A stretch of DNA of 17,399 nt from an uncultured Propionivibrio sp. (GTDB lineage Bacteria; Pseudomonadota; Gammaproteobacteria; Burkholderiales; Rhodocyclaceae), in contig CALHZD010000060.1 in assembly GCA_938040985.1 (NCBI GenBank), positions 1 through 17,399 on the forward strand, given 5' to 3'. Of the stretch, positions 12,865 through 17,399 are shown one piece after another. How positions within the stretch are numbered: the stretch's first letter is position 1; every line of letters starts with the position of its first letter. The position numbers and the translations under genes were made by a program. The notes beneath the pieces were generated by a model. That model saw only the letters and a program-made list of their open reading frames with translations. It made no database searches and was not told where the DNA came from.

Positions 12865-14480
12865 CGGATTGGCTGCCTGAGCGCAAGGAGGCGGGCGCAG
12901 AAAAGAAAAAACGCCCGAAGGAAATCCATTTCTCCGAAGCACACTGGAAGTCATTGCTCTATTTCAGCGCGTACCGGTTTTTTCTAGCCGGGTTGCTGTT
13001 TGTCGTGTCGCTGGTCAACCCCGCTTCTTTCCAGCCTTTCAGTATCGACCAGGTTCGTGCGATAACGGGCGGCTATTTTCTGGTAATGGCCATTGCGCTG
13101 ATCAGTGCGCGTGTTTTCCGCCGTCATTTCAATTGGCAGGTGAGCTTACAGGTACTGGCCGATATTGCTGTTTTTATAACGCTGATTCATTTCAACGGTG
13201 AGCTGTTTGGCAGTCTGGGCGTGATGCTGCTGGTAACCCTGGCGGGGGCGGGGCTGGTTGGGCAAGGGCGGCTGGTGCTGTTTTATGCTGCAATAGCTAC
13301 GCTCTCCGTGCTGCTCGAGCAGGCCTATCGGGGGCTCGTGACCGGCTTCGTGCTGGGCGATTTCTTTCAGACGGGGCTGTTTTGTATCGGTTTCTTCGGC
13401 GTCGCCGTGACGGCGCATCTGCTTGCCAGGCGGGTGATTACCAATGAGGCGCTGGCCCGTCAGCGCGGCATCGACCTGCATAACCAGATGCTGGTCAGCC
13501 AGCGCGTGATCGAGGAGATGCAGGACGGCATTCTGGTGCTCAAGCGCGACGGCATGATCTGGCAGCATAATCCGCGTGCCTGCGAGCTGCTCGGACTCGG
13601 CGATCCCACGGGGCGCCTGCTGGCCGATTATTCCAGCGAGCTTTCCCGCAGTTTCGTCAATTGGTGCGCAATGCCGAGCGATGCATATGTGCTCGTGCGT
13701 GCGCCGGCCAGCGGTATGCGTCTACAGGCGCGTTTCCTCGCGACCGATAGCCTGGGGCAAGATGTGCTGGTTTTTCTCGAGGATATGGAGCGGGTACAGA
13801 CGCAGGCGCGGCAGATCAAGCTGGCGGCGCTGGGACGTCTGACGGGCAGTATCGCCCATGAAATCCGCAATCCGCTGTCGGCGATCCAGCATGCTGGCGA
13901 GCTGCTGGCCGAGACGCAAAGCGATCCGGTGAACGAGCGTTTGCTGCGCATCGTCATTGAGAACACACAGCGCGTCGAACGCATCGTCAGCGATGTACTC
14001 GCAGTCGGCCGACGTGATCGCCTGCATCGGGAATTGATCGATCTGCGGCAGATGCTGCCGCTGTTTGTCGAGGAATATTCGATCAAGGAGCGCGTCGCAA
14101 TGGATGCCGTGCGCCACGAAGTGACCGGACTCGGCATGCTGTGTTTCGACCGCTCGCATTTCCATCAGGTCCTCTGGAATCTTGTGGGCAATGCACTGCG
14201 TCATTCGCATCAGGCGGCGTGCAGTATTTTGTTGCGTGTCAAGGATGGCGTGCGCAAGGGAACTGTCGAATTTCATGTGATTGACGATGGGCCGGGCGTT
14301 GAAGAATCGCTGCGTGAGCAGATTTTTGAACCTTTCTTTACGACGCACAGCCGCGGAACAGGACTGGGTTTGTATATTGCGCGCGAACTATGTGAGGCCA
14401 ATGGCGCACAGCTCGATCTTGTACCGAGCGAAACGGGTGCGGATTTCTGTATCGTGGGGAGGAATGATGAATGTCAATGA
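12858..14480 (+). CDS. pilS: Sensor histidine kinase PilS
   Basis: 540 residues. The inner-membrane sensor kinase of the PilS/PilR pair senses pilin levels and phosphorylates PilR, controlling type IV pilin transcription. About six membrane segments lie between 35 and 190, then a PAS-like domain (about 205-305), a HisKA domain with the phosphorylated H334 (G-S-I-A-H-E-I-R-N-P-L) and an HATPase domain with the N box (N441-x3-N445), D-D-G-P-G (476-480) and R-G-T-G-L-G-L (499-505). All key residues are present and the length is usual for PilS. It overlaps the PP0621 gene by 7 nt and pilR by 10 nt. The pilin gene itself is not in the window, so assignment rests on domain layout and gene order. 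Confidence 0.9.
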   Translation: MLTDWLPERKEAGAEKKKRPKEIHFSEAHWKSLLYFSAYRFFLAGLLFVVSLVNPASFQPFSIDQVRAITGGYFLVMAIALISARVFRRHFNWQVSLQVLADIAVFITLIHFNGELFGSLGVMLLVTLAGAGLVGQGRLVLFYAAIATLSVLLEQAYRGLVTGFVLGDFFQTGLFCIGFFGVAVTAHLLARRVITNEALARQRGIDLHNQMLVSQRVIEEMQDGILVLKRDGMIWQHNPRACELLGLGDPTGRLLADYSSELSRSFVNWCAMPSDAYVLVRAPASGMRLQARFLATDSLGQDVLVFLEDMERVQTQARQIKLAALGRLTGSIAHEIRNPLSAIQHAGELLAETQSDPVNERLLRIVIENTQRVERIVSDVLAVGRRDRLHRELIDLRQMLPLFVEEYSIKERVAMDAVRHEVTGLGMLCFDRSHFHQVLWNLVGNALRHSHQAACSILLRVKDGVRKGTVEFHVIDDGPGVEESLREQIFEPFFTTHSRGTGLGLYIARELCEANGAQLDLVPSETGADFCIVGRNDECQ

Positions 14481-15838
14481 ATAAAGCTGGCGCGCGTGCG
14501 AAAACAGCGGAAATGCGGGTTCTGGTCATCGATGATGAGGCGGATATCCGTGAATTGCTCGATTTGACGTTGGCGCGTATGGGGCTGTCGGCGGATTGCG
14601 CGGGCAGCGTGGCGGAAGCCAAAGCGTTTCTGGCGCGCGAACGTTATCACCTGTGTTTGACCGATATGCGCTTGCCCGATGGCGACGGCTTGGAAATCGT
14701 GCGCCTGATCGGATCGGATTACGGGGCAACGCCCGTCGCCGTGATTACGGCGTTTGGCAGTACCGATAATGCTGTTTCGGCGCTGAAGGCGGGTGCGTTT
14801 GACTATCTCTCCAAGCCGGTTGCGCTGGATCAGTTGCGCACACTGGTCAAATCGGCCCTGAATCTGTCTGCTGAGCCGGCGGGCGGCGGCGCGCCGGAGA
14901 AGAAAACGGCGGGTGGAACGCTTCTGATCGGCGAATCTGCGGCGATGCTGGCTGTCCGCGAAATGATCGATAAAGTCGCGCGCAGCCAGGCGCCCGTTTA
15001 TGTTTCTGGCGAGTCGGGCAGCGGCAAGGAACTAGCGGCGCGTTCGATTCATGCGCAAAGCGCCCGCCATGCGGCGCCGTTTGTGCCGGTCAACTGCGGC
15101 GCGATTCCGGAAAATTTAATGGAGAGCGAATTTTTCGGCTATCGCAAGGGCGCCTTTACAGGCGCCGATAGCGACCGGGAAGGTTTTTTTCAGGCCGCCA
15201 ATGGCGGCACGCTATTCCTCGACGAAGTGGCCGATTTGCCGTTAGCCATGCAGGTCAAGCTATTGCGCGCCATCCAGGAAAAAAAGGTGCGCAAAGTCGG
15301 GAGCGCCGTCGAGGAACCCGTCGATGTCCGTATTATTTCCGCGACCCATCGCCAACTCAAAGATTGTGTGGATGCCGGGAATTTTCGCCAGGATTTGTTC
15401 TATCGGCTCAATGTCATCGAATTGCGCATGCCGGCCCTGCGCGAGCGGCAGGAGGATATTCCGATACTGGTTGACGCGACGTTGAAGCGCCTGTGCGGCG
15501 ATCACCCGCCCAGTCTGTCGCCGGAAGCCAGACAGGCGCTCGCCTCCTATGCGTATCCAGGCAATGTGCGTGAGCTGGAAAACATTCTTGAGCGTGCCAC
15601 TGCGTTGTGCATCGACGGAAAAATTGCGCTGGAAGATTTGCAACTTTCAGAAACGGGGATTGAGGGGGCAATTGATGCCGGGGGGACGCTCGATGACCAG
15701 GTGAATCGCTTCGAGCGCCAGTTGATTCTCGATGCGCTGGCCAAAACGGGCGACAACCGAACGGCAGCGGCACGTTTGCTTGGCGTAACCTTCCGCTCGC
15801 TGCGTTACCGTATTGAGCGTCTGGGGATCGATGCATGA
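14471..15838 (+). CDS. pilR: Sigma-54-dependent response regulator PilR
   Basis: 455 residues. When phosphorylated it activates sigma-54 (RpoN) promoters, above all that of the major pilin. The receiver domain (16-125) has D21, D22, the phospho-acceptor D65 and K115. The AAA+ domain (about 150-385) has Walker A G-E-S-G-S-G-K (180-186), the sigma-54 contact loop G-A-F-T-G-A (227-232) and Walker B G-G-T-L-F-L-D-E (245-252). The C-terminal Fis-type helix-turn-helix is N-R-T-A-A-A-R-L-L-G-V-T-x-R-S-L-R-Y-R-I. A GGAGG site lies 8 nt before the ATG at 14471, inside the end of pilS. Its stop overlaps the ampD start by 4 nt. Confidence 0.93.
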   Translation: MSMNKAGARAKTAEMRVLVIDDEADIRELLDLTLARMGLSADCAGSVAEAKAFLARERYHLCLTDMRLPDGDGLEIVRLIGSDYGATPVAVITAFGSTDNAVSALKAGAFDYLSKPVALDQLRTLVKSALNLSAEPAGGGAPEKKTAGGTLLIGESAAMLAVREMIDKVARSQAPVYVSGESGSGKELAARSIHAQSARHAAPFVPVNCGAIPENLMESEFFGYRKGAFTGADSDREGFFQAANGGTLFLDEVADLPLAMQVKLLRAIQEKKVRKVGSAVEEPVDVRIISATHRQLKDCVDAGNFRQDLFYRLNVIELRMPALRERQEDIPILVDATLKRLCGDHPPSLSPEARQALASYAYPGNVRELENILERATALCIDGKIALEDLQLSETGIEGAIDAGGTLDDQVNRFERQLILDALAKTGDNRTAAARLLGVTFRSLRYRIERLGIDA

Positions 15839-16437
15839 ATGCGCCGGTGATTGGGGGAGTTGAGGCGATTGGGCATCCGCCCGTTGAGGATGATATTCTG
15901 AGTTCCGACGGCTGGCTGGTTTCCGCACGGCGTGTGCCATCTCCCAATCATGACGCGCGCCCGCCGAAGACCGTTATTTCTCTCCTGGTGATTCATGCGA
16001 TTAGCCTGCCGCCCAATCAGTTCGGCGGTGATGCCATTGAGCGTTTTTTTACTAATACGTTACCGGCTGCGGAGCACCCGTTCTTCGCTACGATTGACGG
16101 TATGCATGTTTCGGCGCATTTTCTGATTCGCCGTAATGGTGAGTGCGTTCAGTTTGTTTCCTGTCTGCAGCGTGCCTGGCATGCCGGCGTATCTTGCTGG
16201 CAAGGCCGCGATCGCTGCAATGATTTTTCCATCGGCATCGAACTGGAAGGCTGCGATGAGCAGCCGTTTGAAGAAGCACAGTATGCAAGCCTGAACGCCT
16301 TGATTGAAATATTGACGCACGCTTTCCCGATTACGGCAATCGTTGGGCATTCGGAAATTGCACCGGGACGCAAGACAGACCCGGGACCTTTCTTCATGTG
16401 GCAGCGTATCGTTGGAGCAGGCGCCGCCTTGATATGA
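15835..16437 (+). CDS. ampD: 1,6-anhydro-N-acetylmuramyl-L-alanine amidase AmpD
   Basis: 200 residues. Cytoplasmic zinc amidase that cleaves anhydro-muropeptides in cell-wall recycling and so keeps AmpC-type beta-lactamase induction low. The amidase_2 fold begins after a 20-residue extension with the typical G-W-L-x-x-A-R-R-V-P-S-P-N. Zinc ligands are H54, H172 and D182 (G-R-K-T-D-P-G-P), with E136 and K180 as the expected catalytic residues. No signal peptide, as expected for AmpD. The start forms an ATGA overlap with the pilR stop, so it is translated from the same message although its role is unrelated to pili; pilR-ampD adjacency is common in betaproteobacteria. Confidence 0.93.
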   Translation: MNAPVIGGVEAIGHPPVEDDILSSDGWLVSARRVPSPNHDARPPKTVISLLVIHAISLPPNQFGGDAIERFFTNTLPAAEHPFFATIDGMHVSAHFLIRRNGECVQFVSCLQRAWHAGVSCWQGRDRCNDFSIGIELEGCDEQPFEEAQYASLNALIEILTHAFPITAIVGHSEIAPGRKTDPGPFFMWQRIVGAGAALI

Positions 16438-16523
16438 CAAATCTGTCAAAGCGACTCCGCTGAACACAAAATAGTGCTTGCGTCAAGTCGGCTTGCTTAC
16501 TACAATTGGCCGCGAATGACAAG

Positions 16524-16547
16524 GCCCGGCGCAACCGGGCGGTTTTT
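16524..16547 (+). terminator. Rho-independent terminator of the pilSR-ampD operon
   Basis: GCCCGG (16524-16529), loop CGCAA, CCGGGC (16535-16540), then GGTTTTT. A good position 87 nt after the ampD stop. A smaller dyad TGACA / TGTCA (16435-16448) overlaps the ampD stop. Confidence 0.8.
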
Positions 16548-17014
16548 AGGCGCTGGTTTTTCCCTGCGGCTTTTTTGTGGGGTGTTTACGGTTTATGCGT
16601 TGTTGAGGTGGTGCGAACAGGCGGTTTTCCCATATACCCCGTTTGCATCGAATTTGCATTAATAAGTTCCGGGCGCTTGGTAAATTGAACGGACGGTTGC
16701 TTCATAACAATGACACAGTTTTATCGTGCGGGCGCGGCAAAAACGGCCTGCTGCGTAGCGGCGACGAACCATTCGTCGCGCGGCGGTTCAATGGCCTTGG
16801 CGATAGAAAAAGCTTCTTCCCCTTTTTGTTTTCCGGCAGGGTGCGCTTGCTTTCGTTTGTTATCGCGTCGTCAAGTGCGTATCGCCAGGATTGCGTCTTT
16901 GTATTCCCTGCGTTTTTATCCCGTTTTTCTGTGTCTGCCGAGGACGTTTATTTGATGGTCGACGGTGTGAATGTTATCGCCGATTCCTTATCCGATGCCG
17001 GCTTCACTGCCGAT
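16548..17014. other. Long region without a supported gene between ampD and the H1-like gene
   Basis: Several frames are open, but none has a recognisable protein pattern or ribosome site. The clearest structure is a perfect 8-bp hairpin, GCGACGAA (16761-16768) with TTCGTCGC (16772-16779) around a 3-nt loop, without a following T-run. It could be part of a leader or small RNA; I cannot tell. Confidence 0.35.
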
Positions 17015-17050
17015 AGGGGTTGGACACTTTACAGGGGTTGGGCGCTTTGC
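17015..17050. repeat. Tandem 18-bp repeat upstream of the H1-like gene
   Basis: AGGGGTTGGACACTTTAC (17015-17032) is followed directly by AGGGGTTGGGCGCTTTGC (17033-17050). 15 of 18 positions agree and the three differences are all A/G. It lies about 117 nt before the H1-like start, so a regulator-binding role is possible. Confidence 0.55.
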
Positions 17051-17155
17051 TGATCTTTTTTATTGGTCGTTTCCGCTTTTGTAAATCGGATGTTGATGTA
17101 TCGGAATATTGGTGTGGTGGTTTTTTCAGGTAGTTTTTATTCATTTTATTATCGA

Positions 17156-17163
17156 AGGAGGTA
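17156..17163 (+). promoter_or_regulatory. Strong ribosome binding site of the H1-like gene
   Basis: AAGGAGGT, a full match to the anti-Shine-Dalgarno core, ends 3 nt before the ATG at 17167. It is one of the strongest sites in the window, fitting an abundant protein. Confidence 0.7.
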
Positions 17164-17166
17164 GGA

Positions 17167-17399
17167 ATGGCGACAAGTGCCAAAAAATCAGGGGCAAATA
17201 CAGCATCAGCGGCTAAAAAGCCTGCCGTCAAAAAAACGGCTGCCAAACCGGCAGTGAAGAAAGCGGTGGCAAAGCCCGCAGCAAAACCCGCAGCGAAGGC
17301 AGCGGTGAAGAAGGTTGCCGCCAAGGTCGCCGTTAAAAAAGCGGCTGCCAAACCGGCAGTGAAGAAAGCGGCGGCAAAGCCCGCAGCAAAACCCGCAGC
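17167..17399 (+). CDS. Histone H1-like nucleoid protein (5' part)
   Basis: The gene is cut by the right edge: 77 codons plus two bases are visible. The sequence is almost only K, A, P and V in patterns such as K-P-A-V-K-K-A and A-A-K-P-A-A-K-P, the signature of bacterial histone H1-like proteins that bind DNA nonspecifically through lysines and may shape the nucleoid. There is no signal peptide. The start is fixed by the AAGGAGGT just upstream. Two nearly identical 64-nt segments, 105 nt (35 codons) apart, show recent internal duplication. Such genes often vary in length by repeat number. Confidence 0.85.
   Translation, partial: MATSAKKSGANTASAAKKPAVKKTAAKPAVKKAVAKPAAKPAAKAAVKKVAAKVAVKKAAAKPAVKKAAAKPAAKPA
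17231..17399 (+). repeat. Internal 105-nt-period repeat in the H1-like gene
   Basis: 17231-17294 and 17336-17399 are the same except for two bases (17236/17341 A/G and 17267/17372 T/C). The 105-nt offset keeps the reading frame. The repeat runs off the window edge, so more units may follow. Confidence 0.75.

Noticed and set aside
16643..17053. Plus-strand frame of 136 codons between ampD and the H1-like gene
   Set aside because: No ribosome site, no protein-like pattern, and it runs across the 18-bp tandem repeats. A shorter frame at 16710 is no better.

Overview
The window joins a chromosomal backbone to an integrated mobile island. The backbone suggests a betaproteobacterium: the run 'PP0621-type zinc protein - pilS - pilR - ampD' and a lysine/alanine-rich histone H1-like gene fit that group. 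This is inferred from gene order and motifs, not from a database search. The right-hand backbone is GC-rich. The left part of the island (about 700-4560) is visibly AT-rich, so it probably has a different origin.

Layout. 1-351 is the 3' end of an unknown chromosomal gene built from 25-residue repeats. 612-690 and 10272-10356 are imperfect direct repeats (79 and 85 nt) that contain a terminator hairpin and the 3' end of a tRNA-Met gene. They bound an island of about 9.7 kb inserted at tRNA-Met(CAT). From the tRNA side, the island reads leftward on the minus strand: P4-type tyrosine integrase, a basic coiled-coil protein, an AlpA-type regulator, an unknown small protein, a primase/DUF3987 helicase and a small winged-helix-like protein. 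A plus-strand XRE regulator follows, then a minus-strand cargo cluster. The cargo encodes a large protein ending in a zinc ribbon, three exported proteins (one with a DUF4124-like start and a duplicated motif) and a small zinc-ribbon membrane protein. No capsid, portal or terminase genes are present. The element therefore looks like a P4-like satellite or replicating island, not a prophage.

How the parts may work together. Copies of ATACCCCC lie at both ends of the island, overlapping the start of int at the right end, and are good candidates for integrase arm sites. Four 9-bp iterons (TTTTGYRGG) in two inverted pairs flank an AT-rich palindrome just downstream of the primase-helicase gene and are a candidate replication origin. 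The start/stop overlaps in alpA - unknown - primase indicate one coupled operon. Four cargo genes (4460 down to 1753) lie between two copies of a 60-bp direct repeat that can fold into a hairpin, as if they form a separately acquired cassette. Their function is unknown. This cassette is the best candidate here for something undescribed.

To the right of the island are a two-gene tRNA operon (Ala-CGC, Met-CAT) with a clear promoter, an unknown membrane-anchored protein, the pilS/pilR/ampD operon, a terminator, about 620 nt with no supported gene, and the start of a histone H1-like gene cut by the window edge.
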